A stretch of 64,000 nt of DNA from Ewingella sp. CoE-038-23 (GTDB taxonomy: Bacteria; Pseudomonadota; Gammaproteobacteria; Enterobacterales; Enterobacteriaceae). Position numbers and translations under genes: made by a program. Positions within the stretch are counted from its first letter, which is position 1, and every line of letters starts with the position of its first letter. Below are positions 8,596-18,760 of this stretch, in pieces. The stretch covers positions 1,736,001 through 1,800,000 of the forward strand of contig NZ_JAZHOH010000001.1 of assembly GCF_040419245.1 (NCBI RefSeq). Direction: 5' to 3'. Below the pieces are notes generated by a model that was not told the origin of the DNA, ran no database searches, and was given only the letters and a program-made list of their open reading frames with translations.

Positions 8596-10629
8596 TTATT
8601 TCACCTGCATGCCCGGCTGTGCGCCAGAGTCAGGGCTGAGCAGGAAGATCTCTTTGCCGCCAGGGCCTGCCGCCATCACCATGCCTTCGGACACGCCGAA
8701 ACGCATTTTGCGCGGGGCAAGGTTGGCGACCATGATGGTCAAACGGCCTTCCAACAGCTTTGGATCTGGGTAAGCGGAGCGAATGCCAGAGAAAATCTGG
8801 CGCGATTCGCCGCCCAAATCTAACTGCAGGCGCAGCAGCTTGTCAGAGCCTTCTACGAAATCAGCACTTTTAATCAGCGCAATACGCATATCCACTTTCG
8901 CGAAATCATCAAAAGTGATGGTTTCTTGAATCGGCGCGTCAGCCAGCGGGCCGGTGACGGTTTTGGATTTCTCTGCGGCGATATCTTCTTTCGATGCATC
9001 CACCATGGCGCTCACTTTATCCAGCTCAATACGATTGAACAGGGCTTTGAACGGGCTGACTTTGTGTGACAGCAGCGGCTGAGCGATGCCGTCCCAGGTC
9101 AGTTCAGCATTGAGGAAGGCCTCAGCGCGTTCAGTCAGCGATGGCAGTACTGGTTTTAGATAAGTCATCAGCACGCGGAACAGGTTGATACCCATGGAGC
9201 AGATCGATTGCAGGTCGGCATCGCGGCCTTCTTGCTTCGCCACAACCCAAGGCGCCTGCTCGTCAACATAGCGGTTTGCCAAGTCGGCGAGGGCCATAAT
9301 TTCGCGAATGGCGCGGCTTGACTCACGGCTGGCGTAAGCTTCGGCAATGCTTTCGGCGGCATCGACGAAGGTTTTGTACAGCGCTTCATCAGCCAGTTTG
9401 TCAGAGAGAACGCCGTCGAAACGCTTATTAATGAAGCCCGCGTTGCGAGAAGCCAGATTGACCACTTTGTTGACGATGTCAGCATTTACACGCTGCACGA
9501 AATCTTCCAGATTCAGGTCGATATCGTCGATACGCGAAGAGAGTTTGGCGGCGTAGTAATAACGCAGGCAGTCGGCGTCCAGATGGTTCAGATAAGTGCC
9601 GGCCTTAATAAAGGTGCCGCGAGACTTAGACATCTTCGCGCCATTGACCGTGACGTAGCCGTGAACGAACAGGTTGGTTGGCTTGCGGAAATCACTGCCT
9701 TCCAGCATGGCTGGCCAGAACAGGCTGTGGAAATAAACGATATCTTTACCGATGAAGTGGTACAGCTCTGTGGTGGAATCTTTTTTCCAAAACTCGTCGA
9801 AGCTCAGGTCTGGGCGACGATCGCACAGGTTTTTGAAGGAACCCATGTAGCCAATTGGCGCGTCCAGCCAGACGTAGAAGTATTTGCCCGGCGCATTAGG
9901 GATTTCAAAGCCGAAGTAAGGGGCGTCGCGGCTGATGTCCCACTGTTGCAGGCCAGACTCGAACCACTCTTGCATCTTGTTCGCCACTTGCTCTTGCAGT
10001 GCGCCGGAGCGGGTCCAGGCTTGCAGCATGGCGCTGAATTCAGGCAGGTCAAAGAAGAAGTGCTCGGAATCACGCAGTTCTGGCGTCGCGCCGGAAACCA
10101 CGGATTTAGGCTCGATAAGCTCTGTCGGGCTGTAGGTAGCGCCACAGACTTCGCAGTTGTCACCATATTGGTCCGGAGATTTACACTTCGGACAGGTGCC
10201 TTTAACGAAACGGTCCGGCAGGAACATGCCTTTTTCCGGGTCGTACAGCTGGGAAATGGTGCGATTCTTGATGAAGCCGTTTTCTTTTAGGCGACCATAG
10301 ATAAGCTCGGACAACACGCGGTTCTCGTCGCTGTGTGTCGAGTGGTAGTTGTCATAGCTGATACCGAAGCCTGCGAAATCTTTTTGATGCTCCTGGCTCA
10401 TTTCGGCGATCATCTGCTCCGGTTCAATTCCGAGCTGCTGAGCTTTCAGCATGATCGGCGTACCGTGCGCATCGTCAGCACAAATGAAGTGAACTTCGTG
10501 GCCGCGCATTCGCTGGTAACGGACCCAGACGTCAGCCTGGATGTGCTCGAGCATGTGTCCGAGGTGAATAGATCCGTTGGCGTACGGAAGTGCACAGGTT
10601 ACCAAAATTTTTTTCGCGACTTGAGCCAT
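8596..10629 (-). CDS. metG: Methionyl-tRNA synthetase
   Basis: A cytoplasmic class I synthetase that charges tRNA-Met and initiator tRNA. The 677-aa length equals E. coli MetG. Seen in order: the HIGH-type motif HLGHM near residue 22, the zinc knuckle CPKC...CEVCG (about 145-161), the KMSKS signature, the anticodon-binding helical domain, and a C-terminal EMAP/Trbp111-like tRNA-binding domain ([19 protein letters not shown]). It is divergent from mrp, as in E. coli, and has its own strong terminator. Assignment is certain. Confidence 0.98.
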   Translation of the reverse strand: MAQVAKKILVTCALPYANGSIHLGHMLEHIQADVWVRYQRMRGHEVHFICADDAHGTPIMLKAQQLGIEPEQMIAEMSQEHQKDFAGFGISYDNYHSTHSDENRVLSELIYGRLKENGFIKNRTISQLYDPEKGMFLPDRFVKGTCPKCKSPDQYGDNCEVCGATYSPTELIEPKSVVSGATPELRDSEHFFFDLPEFSAMLQAWTRSGALQEQVANKMQEWFESGLQQWDISRDAPYFGFEIPNAPGKYFYVWLDAPIGYMGSFKNLCDRRPDLSFDEFWKKDSTTELYHFIGKDIVYFHSLFWPAMLEGSDFRKPTNLFVHGYVTVNGAKMSKSRGTFIKAGTYLNHLDADCLRYYYAAKLSSRIDDIDLNLEDFVQRVNADIVNKVVNLASRNAGFINKRFDGVLSDKLADEALYKTFVDAAESIAEAYASRESSRAIREIMALADLANRYVDEQAPWVVAKQEGRDADLQSICSMGINLFRVLMTYLKPVLPSLTERAEAFLNAELTWDGIAQPLLSHKVSPFKALFNRIELDKVSAMVDASKEDIAAEKSKTVTGPLADAPIQETITFDDFAKVDMRIALIKSADFVEGSDKLLRLQLDLGGESRQIFSGIRSAYPDPKLLEGRLTIMVANLAPRKMRFGVSEGMVMAAGPGGKEIFLLSPDSGAQPGMQVK

Positions 10630-10814
10630 AGTAAGAGCTTGCTTTCTTTAGTTGAAATCAGGGGTATTGATGTTAACCGAAACGGCCTCCCTGCGTAAAC
10701 AAGCCGTACACCCTGATCGACAAGAGCCTTGCGCGGTTACTGAATTCAGCGGGTTTTGAGTATATGCTACGTAAAATATCAATGTCGTTTAATAACATGC
10801 TTCAAGGAGCCGGG

Positions 10815-11912
10815 ATGACATCTCAATCCCCCGAGGGGCTACGCGCCCTGGTGGCCAGCGTACTGTCCACTTTTACTCATTCCACCCTGCAAAAAGATTT
10901 AGTGTCGATCAAAGCCGTGCACCACTGCGCGTTGATGGACGGCGTGCTGCATCTCGATTTAACCCTGCCTTTCGTCTGGCAGAGCGGCTTTGATGCGCTG
11001 AAAGAGCAAACCAGCGCTGAACTGCTGCGCGTGACCGGGGCGAAAGCGATTGAATGGCGGCTGCGTCATGACGTCGCCACGCTGCGCCGCGCCAACGATC
11101 AGCCGGGCATCAAAGGTGTGCGTAACATTATTGCTGTCAGCTCCGGCAAGGGCGGGGTGGGGAAATCCACCACGGCGGTAAACGTCGCGCTGGCGCTGGC
11201 GGCCGAAGGCGGCAAAGTGGGCATTCTCGATGCGGATATTTATGGCCCGTCGGTGCCCAACATGCTGGGTACCGAGTCCGAACGCCCAACCTCGCCTGAC
11301 GGCGTGCATATGGCGCCGATCATGGCTCACGGGCTGGCGACTAATTCCATTGGTTATCTGGTGACGGATGACAATGCCATGGTATGGCGCGGCCCGATGG
11401 CCAGCAAAGCACTGATGCAAATGTTGCAAGATACCCTGTGGCCGGATTTGGATTATCTGGTGATTGACCTGCCGCCGGGCACGGGGGACATCCAGCTGAC
11501 CCTGTCGCAGAATATCCCTGTAACGGGCGCCGTGGTGGTGACCACGCCGCAGGACATCGCGCTGCTCGACGCCATGAAAGGCATTGTGATGTTCGAGAAA
11601 GTGAAAGTGCCGGTGCTGGGCATTATCGAAAACATGAGCATGCACATTTGTAGCCAGTGCGGGCATCATGAGCCCATTTTCGGCACCGGTGGTGCAGAAA
11701 AGCTGGCAGAGAAATATCGCTGCGAACTCTTGGCCCAAATGCCGCTGCACATTTCACTGCGCGAAGACTTGGATCGCGGCGAGCCGACGGTGGTCTCCAA
11801 CCCGCAGAGCGAATTTACCTTAATGTATCGTCAGTTAGCTGCGCGCATCGCTGCTCAGCTCTATTGGCGAGGGGATGCTATCCCGACAGAAATCGCCTTC
11901 CGGGCGGTTTAA
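10815..11912 (+). CDS. mrp: Iron-sulfur cluster carrier protein Mrp/ApbC
   Basis: A 365-aa P-loop ATPase of the Mrp/NBP35 family that carries [4Fe-4S] clusters to target apoproteins in the cytoplasm. It has an N-terminal DUF59/MIP18-like domain, the deviant Walker A GKGGVGKSTT, and a C-terminal CSQC cluster-binding motif. I chose the ATG at 10815 because AAGGAG lies at 10804-10809 and the protein then aligns with E. coli Mrp; an in-frame start at 10764 has no such support. It is divergent from metG and is followed by udk. Confidence 0.96.
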   Translation: MTSQSPEGLRALVASVLSTFTHSTLQKDLVSIKAVHHCALMDGVLHLDLTLPFVWQSGFDALKEQTSAELLRVTGAKAIEWRLRHDVATLRRANDQPGIKGVRNIIAVSSGKGGVGKSTTAVNVALALAAEGGKVGILDADIYGPSVPNMLGTESERPTSPDGVHMAPIMAHGLATNSIGYLVTDDNAMVWRGPMASKALMQMLQDTLWPDLDYLVIDLPPGTGDIQLTLSQNIPVTGAVVVTTPQDIALLDAMKGIVMFEKVKVPVLGIIENMSMHICSQCGHHEPIFGTGGAEKLAEKYRCELLAQMPLHISLREDLDRGEPTVVSNPQSEFTLMYRQLAARIAAQLYWRGDAIPTEIAFRAV

Positions 11913-12058
11913 CGTCCAAAGTCTGCTAATAATTGCCCGATGCCAGAGTTTACCGTCCTAAATGCTGGCATCGGCAAGGTGTTGTACCTATAATTGGCGC
12001 GATCAAAGCACCGTCCCCGTGCTTGCCCTTCAAACTTCCAAATCAGGTCTTTAATTTT

Positions 12059-12700
12059 ATGTCTGACAAGCACCATCAGTGTGTCATCGTAGGTATCGCT
12101 GGCGCATCTGCCTCTGGAAAAAGCCTCATTGCCAGTACCTTATATCGTGAACTTCGTGATCAGGTGGGTGATGAACACATCGGGGTTATTCCAGAAGATT
12201 GCTACTATAAAGACCAAAGCCACATGACCATGGAGGAGCGGGTTAAAACCAACTATGACCATCCCAGCGCCATGGACCACAATTTATTGTTCCAACACCT
12301 GCAGAGTCTAAAGGCAGGGCATGCTATTGAGTTGCCGAGCTACAGCTTTATCGAACACACCCGACTGGGTGAGACGGTGACCCTGAAGCCCAAAAAAGTG
12401 ATCATCTTAGAAGGCATACTGCTGCTGACCGACGTCCGTTTACGTCAAGAGATGAACTTCTCGATTTTCGTCGACACGCCGCTGGACATCTGCCTGATGC
12501 GCCGTATGAAGCGCGACGTCAACGAGCGTGGTCGTTCGATGGATTCCGTCATGGCGCAGTATCAGAAAACCGTTCGCCCGATGTTCCTGCAATTCATTGA
12601 ACCTTCTAAACAATATGCAGATATCATTGTCCCTCGTGGCGGTAAAAACCGAATTGCGATTGATATTCTTAAAGCGAAAATTAGTCAGTTCTTCAATTAA
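12059..12700 (+). CDS. udk: Uridine/cytidine kinase
   Basis: Phosphorylates uridine and cytidine to UMP and CMP in pyrimidine salvage. The protein is 213 aa from the ATG at 12059 and close to E. coli Udk throughout. It has the P-loop GASASGKS at the N-terminus, [12 protein letters not shown] and [11 protein letters not shown] substrate motifs, [10 protein letters not shown], and the C-terminal [17 protein letters not shown]. An upstream in-frame start (11933) would add about 42 residues without similarity to the family, so I reject it. dcd follows 54 bp later, as in E. coli. Confidence 0.97.
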   Translation: MSDKHHQCVIVGIAGASASGKSLIASTLYRELRDQVGDEHIGVIPEDCYYKDQSHMTMEERVKTNYDHPSAMDHNLLFQHLQSLKAGHAIELPSYSFIEHTRLGETVTLKPKKVIILEGILLLTDVRLRQEMNFSIFVDTPLDICLMRRMKRDVNERGRSMDSVMAQYQKTVRPMFLQFIEPSKQYADIIVPRGGKNRIAIDILKAKISQFFN

Positions 12701-12754
12701 TGGCCAAGGTTTCACCAGACCATTTTCAGCAGCAACAACACGGAGAGAGAAACG

Positions 12755-13336
12755 ATGAGACTGTGCGATCGAGACATCGAAGCCTGGCTGGACAGCGGAA
12801 AGTTAGCGATTTCCCCGCGCCCTCCCATCGAACGAATCAACGGGGCAACGGTTGATGTCCGGCTGGGGAATGGATTCCGCGTCTTTTTAGGGCATAACGC
12901 CGGTTTTATCGATCTTAGTGGCCCGAAAGATGAAGTCAGCGCCGCGCTGGATAAAGTCATGAGTGACGAAATCGTTTTGCCAGAAGGCGAGGCGTTTTTC
13001 CTGCATCCCGGCGAGCTGGCGCTCGCCGTGACTTTCGAAACCGTTTCTATTCCCGATGACTTAGTTGGCTGGTTGGATGGACGTTCTTCACTTGCTCGAC
13101 TAGGGTTGATGGTTCACGTAACGGCTCATCGTATCGATCCGGGCTGGAAAGGCCGAATCGTGCTGGAGTTCTATAATTCAGGTAAGTTGCCTCTGGCACT
13201 GCGTCCGGGCATGCTCATCGGCGCGCTGAGCTTCGAGCCGCTTTCTGGCCCCGCTGCTCGTCCTTACAACAGCCGCCAGGATGCCAAATATCGCGACCAG
13301 CAGAGTGCAGTTGCAAGCCGTATCGACAAAGACTGA
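12755..13336 (+). CDS. dcd: dCTP deaminase
   Basis: A 193-aa homotrimeric dUTPase-fold enzyme that converts dCTP to dUTP, the main source of dTTP precursor in enterobacteria. It has [13 protein letters not shown] at the N-terminus, the nucleotide-binding [18 protein letters not shown] motif and [11 protein letters not shown] with the catalytic glutamate. Length equals E. coli Dcd. GGAGAG lies upstream of the ATG. It stands between udk and asmA, the conserved order, and the three genes may form one transcript. Confidence 0.97.
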   Translation: MRLCDRDIEAWLDSGKLAISPRPPIERINGATVDVRLGNGFRVFLGHNAGFIDLSGPKDEVSAALDKVMSDEIVLPEGEAFFLHPGELALAVTFETVSIPDDLVGWLDGRSSLARLGLMVHVTAHRIDPGWKGRIVLEFYNSGKLPLALRPGMLIGALSFEPLSGPAARPYNSRQDAKYRDQQSAVASRIDKD

Positions 13337-13384
13337 TTCAGGTCTTTACCCGAGTTGCTGTGGGTAAAAGGGCAAGAGGAAGGC

Positions 13385-15226
13385 ATGAGAAGACTACTGA
13401 CAACGCTGGTTATATTGCTGGTGGTGATTATTGCAGGAATGACCTCGCTGGTATTTTTAATTAATCCCAACGATTTCCGCCAGTACATGGTAGACCGTGT
13501 CGAGCAGAAAAGTGGTTATCAACTGGCGATTCGCGGTGATTTACGCTGGCACGTTTGGCCTCAGTTAAGCATTATCGCCGGCCAAACCTCGCTGACTGCG
13601 CCGGGTGCGAAAGCGCCGGTCGTCACGGCCGAAAACATGCGTCTTGATGTCAAACTCTGGCCTTTGCTTTCCCATCAGTTAGCCGTGCGCGAAGTGATGT
13701 TGAAAAACGCGGTGGTGCGATTAACACCGGACAGCGAAGCCGACGTGCCGGATGCTCCTGTAGCCCCGACATCAACGGTTCAGCCTCCTTCTGAATTAGA
13801 AGCTGGCTGGAAATTTGATATTGATAAAATCAGCGTGGCGGACAGCCTGCTGATTTGGCAGCGCGGTGAAAACGACCAAATTAATGTGCGCGACATTAAT
13901 ATGCAGCTTGAGCAAAATGCGCACCGTCAGGCTACTCTTGAGCTTTCCAGCCGCATTAATCGTAATCAGCGCGATCTCGCCTTCTCCATGTCTGCCGACC
14001 TGGATATGCAAAAGTATCCGCAAGAGTTCTCCGCCGATATTAATAAATTTAGCTATCAACTGAGTGGAGCGGATATTCCGGCGAAAGGTTTGCAGGGTTC
14101 GGGAACCATGCAGGCAAACTATCATCGCGACACGCAGCGCCTGACCCTCAGCCAGCTAGCATTGACGGCCAATGATAATCAGTTGAGCGGCAACGCGGCG
14201 GCGACCCTGTCCGATACCGGCGATTATCAGGTTAACCTGGATGCCGCCAAGCTGGACCTTGACGCTTTATCAGGCTGGCAGCCGAAAACGCCGGATCAAA
14301 CGTCTCAGGCGGCTCGCGCCGTGACTTCTGCGCCGGTTATCGCGCGCAATGTTAGCGACCAGCCGAATAACTTCAGTATTCTCAACAGCTTTAACGCAAA
14401 TGTCGCGCTGAAGGTGGCCGATCTCACTTATCGCGGCCTGAAAATTCAAGACTTCCAGCTGTTGGCTACCAATCAGCAGGGTAAAGTTAATCTGCAAACC
14501 CTGAGTGGCAAAATGGCATCGGGCGATTTCTCCCTGCCAGGCAGTATGGATGTCACCGGCAAGCTGGCGAAAATCAACCTGCAGCCGATTGTGAATAATA
14601 TCGAGCTGGGTCAGTTGCTGGTCGCTTACGGCCTGCCTGAAGCGCTCACGGGGAAATTCACCCTGCGCGGCGCGGTGAATGGCAGCGGTTTATCGTCGTA
14701 TGATTTTAGCCATAGCTGGGCGGGTAAAATGCATATGTCGATGGACGATGCGCGACTTAACGGCATGAATATTCAGCAATTAGTGCAACAAGCCATTGCC
14801 CGTAACAACAACAGCGTGCAGGGCCTGGAACGCTATGACCATTACACGCAGATAAAGTCGCTGCAGGCAGAGGGTGTGCTGAACAAGGGGACGCTGACGC
14901 TATCCAATCTGATGGCTGAGTCTGAAATGTTAAATGCTAAAGGCGATGGCAAGATTAACTTTGCTGATAAGCAGTGTGATTTGACGCTTGGTGTGCGGGT
15001 CACTGGCGGCTGGAAAGGTAACAATAATCTTATTCAGCGTTTGCAAAATACCGACGTGCCTTTGCGAGTCTATGGCCCTTGGTCGCAGTTGAACTATCAG
15101 CTGCAGGTAGACCAGATCCTGCGCAACCAGTTACAAGATGAAGCCAAAAGCGCTATCCAAAATTGGATTGATAAAAACAAGAACGCCAAAGAAAACAAAG
15201 AGCTGAAATCCATTATCAATAAGTAA
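13385..15226 (+). CDS. asmA: Outer-membrane biogenesis protein AsmA
   Basis: A 613-aa AsmA-family protein anchored in the inner membrane by an N-terminal helix (LLTTLVILLVVIIAGMTSLVFLI), with a long periplasmic beta-rich body. The family is linked to lipid transport and outer-membrane assembly. The start MRRLLTT at 13385 is preceded by AAGAGGAAGG and matches the E. coli start; an upstream in-frame TTG/ATG candidate at 13355 is not needed. The NPNDFR motif and the C-terminal AsmA-like domain ending in DEAKSAIQNWIDKNKN are seen. It is convergent with yegH across a shared terminator. Confidence 0.95.
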   Translation: MRRLLTTLVILLVVIIAGMTSLVFLINPNDFRQYMVDRVEQKSGYQLAIRGDLRWHVWPQLSIIAGQTSLTAPGAKAPVVTAENMRLDVKLWPLLSHQLAVREVMLKNAVVRLTPDSEADVPDAPVAPTSTVQPPSELEAGWKFDIDKISVADSLLIWQRGENDQINVRDINMQLEQNAHRQATLELSSRINRNQRDLAFSMSADLDMQKYPQEFSADINKFSYQLSGADIPAKGLQGSGTMQANYHRDTQRLTLSQLALTANDNQLSGNAAATLSDTGDYQVNLDAAKLDLDALSGWQPKTPDQTSQAARAVTSAPVIARNVSDQPNNFSILNSFNANVALKVADLTYRGLKIQDFQLLATNQQGKVNLQTLSGKMASGDFSLPGSMDVTGKLAKINLQPIVNNIELGQLLVAYGLPEALTGKFTLRGAVNGSGLSSYDFSHSWAGKMHMSMDDARLNGMNIQQLVQQAIARNNNSVQGLERYDHYTQIKSLQAEGVLNKGTLTLSNLMAESEMLNAKGDGKINFADKQCDLTLGVRVTGGWKGNNNLIQRLQNTDVPLRVYGPWSQLNYQLQVDQILRNQLQDEAKSAIQNWIDKNKNAKENKELKSIINK

Positions 15227-15255
15227 TTGAAGGTATATTAAGCCAGCAAAATGTG

Positions 15256-15286
15256 AAAGGGCCTCATGATGAGGCCCTTTTTGTAT
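15256..15286. terminator. Bidirectional terminator between asmA and yegH
   Basis: The stem AAAGGGCCTC / GAGGCCCTTT with a 5-nt loop has a T run on the plus strand and A residues on the other side. It therefore can serve both convergent genes. Confidence 0.9.
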
Positions 15287-15302
15287 TTAAAATTCGCAGG
15301 AA

Positions 15303-16892
15303 TTAGACCTCGTAATCATCACTATTGGGTGGGGCAAGGGGTGTAACCCTAACTTTTAAAATGCGATGACTATTCACTTCCAGAATTTCAAACTGATAAT
15401 CACCAATAGTCAGTTTGGCACCCTCCTGTGGAACCACTTGAGCGTGTTCCATCAGCAATCCGGCCAGTGTGTGGTAATCGCGCTTTTCTTCCATAGAGAG
15501 GGGAATGTGCATCACGACATCTTCTAATGGCATGGAACCACTCACCACCCAGCTGCCGTCTTCGCGTTGCTCAATATCATCATCTGGGTCTGCGTCTGCG
15601 ATTTCATGGTTCTCCGGCAGATTACCGGCAATGGTTTCCATCACGTCAGTCAGCGTCACCACACCCTCAACGGAACCAAATTCATCGACAACAAAGGCAA
15701 AGTGGGTTTTCGCCAGGCGGAACTGTTCTAACGCTTTTAGCAGGGAGAGTTGCTCGGGGAATATGAGCGGCTGGCGAATCAGCGCCTTCAGGTCTAACTC
15801 GTTGTGCAGCAACTGCTGCTTGAGCAGGTCAATAACATGCACCACGCCAAGAGGTTCGTCGGTGGAACTGTCTTCAGTGACCAGAATGCGAGTGTGCTGA
15901 TTGTCGGCTATTTGCTGGGTTAATACGTCGACGGGGTCATTCAACTCGAGGTTATCAACGTCGTGGCGGGAGGTCATGATACTGCTGACGCTGCGCTGGG
16001 CGAGCCCAAGAACGCGCTCAATCATATGGCGTTCTTGCTGATTAAATATTTCGTTGCCCTCGGTATCTGAAATCATGTTGGAAGAGTGCGTGTCGAGTTC
16101 TGCTTCTTCATGCTTACCGCGCAACACCCGCAGTACGGTATCAGCCGTCCTTTCTCGCAAAGAGCGGCTGGATGAGAGAAATCGTCGCCGGTTGAACTGC
16201 GCCAGTTGATTCAGGGCCTCAATCATCACCGAGAAGCCAATCGCCGCGTAGAGATAGCCTTTCGGGATATAGAATCCGAAGCCCTCGGCAACCAGACTAA
16301 AACCAATCATCAGCAGGAAGCTCAGGCACAGGATGACGATAGTGGGGTGAGCATTGACAAAACGGGTCAGAGGCCGGCTGGCGAGCAGCATCAGCAGGAT
16401 GGCGATACACACCGCCGCCATCATCACGGCCAGGTTATCAACCATGCCGACGGCGGTGATCACCGAGTCGAGGGAGAATATCGCGTCGAGCACCACAATT
16501 TGTGCGACGACTGCCCAGAACTTCGCCCCGGAACGCTGCGCGCTATGCTCTTCATCCTTGCCTTCTAGCCGTTCGTTAAGCTCCATCGTGGCTTTGAACA
16601 GCAAAAAAATCCCACCCAGCAGCATGATGATGTCGCGAGCGCTAAACGAATGAGAGAACAGGGTGACCAAGGGGCGGGTGAGGGTAGCCAGCCAAGAGAT
16701 GGACGCCAGCAGCAGTAAACGCATTACCAGCGCCAGCAGCAGGCCCGTCACGCGCGCCCTGTCACGCTGCCGCTTAGGCAGTTTATCCGCCAGAATGGCA
16801 ATAAATATCAGGTTATCAATGCCTAAAACAATTTCCAGAATGACCAGTGTAGCGAGCCCGGCCCAAATTGACGGATCGACGATCCATTCCAT
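15303..16892 (-). CDS. yegH: TerC-family membrane protein with CBS and CorC-type domains (YegH)
   Basis: A 529-aa inner-membrane protein. The N-terminal TerC domain (about residues 1-240) has several helices with acidic residues in the membrane ([39 protein letters not shown]), typical of metal-handling TerC proteins. Two CBS domains follow (about 290-420; [35 protein letters not shown]) and then a CorC_HlyC domain. It aligns along its length with E. coli YegH, which lies at the same place beside asmA. Manganese or other metal export is the family expectation, not shown here. Confidence 0.94.
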   Translation of the reverse strand: MEWIVDPSIWAGLATLVILEIVLGIDNLIFIAILADKLPKRQRDRARVTGLLLALVMRLLLLASISWLATLTRPLVTLFSHSFSARDIIMLLGGIFLLFKATMELNERLEGKDEEHSAQRSGAKFWAVVAQIVVLDAIFSLDSVITAVGMVDNLAVMMAAVCIAILLMLLASRPLTRFVNAHPTIVILCLSFLLMIGFSLVAEGFGFYIPKGYLYAAIGFSVMIEALNQLAQFNRRRFLSSSRSLRERTADTVLRVLRGKHEEAELDTHSSNMISDTEGNEIFNQQERHMIERVLGLAQRSVSSIMTSRHDVDNLELNDPVDVLTQQIADNQHTRILVTEDSSTDEPLGVVHVIDLLKQQLLHNELDLKALIRQPLIFPEQLSLLKALEQFRLAKTHFAFVVDEFGSVEGVVTLTDVMETIAGNLPENHEIADADPDDDIEQREDGSWVVSGSMPLEDVVMHIPLSMEEKRDYHTLAGLLMEHAQVVPQEGAKLTIGDYQFEILEVNSHRILKVRVTPLAPPNSDDYEV

Positions 16893-17341
16893 AGCTATTT
16901 TTTACCTTTAGGTTTAATGACGTGAGTTACATGTGAATGATGGGTGTCATGGCGTGAAAACTCAACTTTTCCCAACCTGCGGAGTAGGGCGAGTATCATC
17001 CATCAGGTTACTGCAGAGGCAGAGTACGTTGATATAAGGTTTATGAATGACTCATAAATCATCAAGAATCGGTTAGAAAAAACGCGAACGAGGGAAACAT
17101 TCTTAAAATTCAGCGTTTCGCTTACCGTTTGGGAAAGCTTACTGGTATCGTATCACCAAGTTAAAAATCGGTGTTTATTAGCTTTATGTGCTCCCCCGTT
17201 AAGGTTTGAAGGTCTATACTAGTGGGATCACGTGGAACGACACAGAATTGCTAAACGGTTTCAGTGCAGTGAGCTAGGTGAGTGCTAATATTCTGACTGG
17301 CTGAACTTCCAAACTATTGGTTTCAAGGAGTATCCTTTACA
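16893..17341. other. Intergenic region upstream of the galF-like gene
   Basis: This 449-bp gap lies between divergent yegH and the galF-like gene. A Shine-Dalgarno (CAAGGAG) precedes the ATG at 17342. A TATACT at 17214-17219 could be a -10 box, but I find no good -35 at the right distance. There is no JUMPstart here; that element lies after this gene. No coding region is seen. Confidence 0.5.
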
Positions 17342-18229
17342 ATGTTAAAAGCTGTTATCCCTGTTGCCGGTCTTGGCACACGCATGCTGCCAGCAACCAA
17401 AGCGATTCCCAAAGAAATGTTGCCGATCGTAGACAAGCCTCTTATCCAGTACATTGTGAACGAATGTGCCGCTGCGGGTATTAAAGAAATCATCTTGGTT
17501 ACGCACTCTTCCAAGAATGCGATCGAAAACCACTTCGATACCTCTTTTGAATTGGAGAGCATGCTCGAGTCGCGCGTTAAGCGCCAGCTGCTGGAAGAAG
17601 TTCAGTCAATCTGCCCGAAAGGCGTGACTATCATGAACGTGCGTCAAGGGCAGTCAAAAGGCCTGGGCCACGCTGTGTTGTGTGCAAAACCACTGATCGG
17701 CAATTCTCCTTTCGCCGTCATTCTGCCAGACGTTCTGATGGATGACTCAACAAGCGATCTGCGTAAAGACAACCTTGCAGCCATGCTGCGTCGCTTCGAA
17801 GAAACCGGTAACAGCCAGGTTATGGTTGAAGAAGTGCCGGAAGAAGATGTGTCTAAATACGGTATCGTTGACTGTAACGGCGTTGAAGTTGAGCCAGGCG
17901 AAAGCGCACCAATGACCGCAATCGTCGAAAAACCCGATCAGAAAGATGCCCCATCTAATCTGGCAGTAGTAGGGCGTTACGTCTTCTCCGAAGATTTGTG
18001 GCCACTGCTGGCAGTCACCCCTTATGGCGCAGGCAACGAAATTCAGCTGACCGACGCTATCGCATTGCTGATGAAGAAGAAAACGGTAGAAGCTTTCACC
18101 ATGACTGGCCGTTCACACGACTGTGGCGACAAGCTGGGTTATATGAAAGCCTTCGTTGAGTATGGCATCCGCCATCCTTCACAGGGCGCAGCATTTGAGA
18201 CTTGGTTGAAAGAGTTTACCGCTAAGTAA
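17342..18229 (+). CDS. galF: UTP-glucose-1-phosphate uridylyltransferase (GalF position, GalU-like)
   Basis: A 295-aa nucleotidyltransferase that makes or modulates UDP-glucose. Position decides the name: it lies between yegH and the JUMPstart of the O-antigen cluster, where galF is found in enterobacteria. Its sequence keeps the GalU-type signature [20 protein letters not shown] and the later VEKP motif, whereas E. coli GalF has GLGMHM. This copy may thus be catalytically competent. It has its own terminator 25 bp after the stop and normal genome base composition, unlike the AT-rich cluster that follows. Confidence 0.9.
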   Translation: MLKAVIPVAGLGTRMLPATKAIPKEMLPIVDKPLIQYIVNECAAAGIKEIILVTHSSKNAIENHFDTSFELESMLESRVKRQLLEEVQSICPKGVTIMNVRQGQSKGLGHAVLCAKPLIGNSPFAVILPDVLMDDSTSDLRKDNLAAMLRRFEETGNSQVMVEEVPEEDVSKYGIVDCNGVEVEPGESAPMTAIVEKPDQKDAPSNLAVVGRYVFSEDLWPLLAVTPYGAGNEIQLTDAIALLMKKKTVEAFTMTGRSHDCGDKLGYMKAFVEYGIRHPSQGAAFETWLKEFTAK

Positions 18230-18253
18230 TCATAGGTCTCACATAATATTCCA

Positions 18254-18278
18254 AGCACCATATACATGGTGCTTTTTC
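18254..18278 (+). terminator. galF terminator
   Basis: The 8-bp stem AGCACCAT / ATGGTGCT with an ATAC loop is followed by five T. It separates galF from the O-antigen transcript. Confidence 0.85.
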
Positions 18279-18448
18279 ATTCAGTATCTATGATTATTTT
18301 CACTAAAAGATACGTCTACTCATAGCCTAATTGTGTGATATTTAGGATAATTGCGACTTGCTATAAGTGATGTTAAGGGTAAAATTCTCAACGATTTACT
18401 CACCCCAGCAGCACGTGAAATTTCAAGACTTTATTAAAAACAATAAGT

Positions 18449-18489
18449 GCATTGGTAGCTTAAGAGCCAAGGGCGGTAGCGTGCCTAAG
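18449..18489 (+). promoter_or_regulatory. JUMPstart element with ops site
   Basis: The stretch contains TGGTAGCTTAAGAGCCAAGG and then the ops sequence GGCGGTAGCGTG (18472-18483). This matches the enterobacterial JUMPstart, which pauses RNA polymerase and recruits RfaH for full-length transcription of O-antigen operons. It lies 270 bp before the first O-antigen gene, so the promoter is just upstream and the leader is long. Confidence 0.95.
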
Positions 18490-18571
18490 ACTTTACATTC
18501 CTTAACTAGCAATCAACCTGTCTGAAAATTCCTCAAAGTTTCTAGAACCTACCCATGAGTAAGAATGATTC

Positions 18572-18634
18572 AATAAATAGGCCACGTTTTGTCGTCAACG
18601 ATCATATTAGCGATGTCTAGATGGCCTATTTATT
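18572..18634 (+). repeat. Perfect 13-bp inverted repeat in the O-antigen leader
   Basis: AATAAATAGGCCA at 18572-18584 and TGGCCTATTTATT at 18622-18634 are perfect complements separated by 37 bp. The structure lies downstream of ops and upstream of the first gene, so it would fold in the leader RNA. There is no T run after it typical of a strong terminator. Confidence 0.75.
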
Positions 18635-18760
18635 AAATTTTATTCTGATAGAAAAATTGAGTATTTAATAAAAGTGAGACAGCACCGCTGCTCTATTTTC
18701 ACTACACAATATTGTGCATCAATACTGAACTTGCACTAATAGCATTCAAAAGGGCTCAGG

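Noticed and set aside
11933..12058. Upstream in-frame extension of udk
   Set aside because: The extra 42 residues have no similarity to uridine kinases, and the ATG at 12059 gives the standard length.
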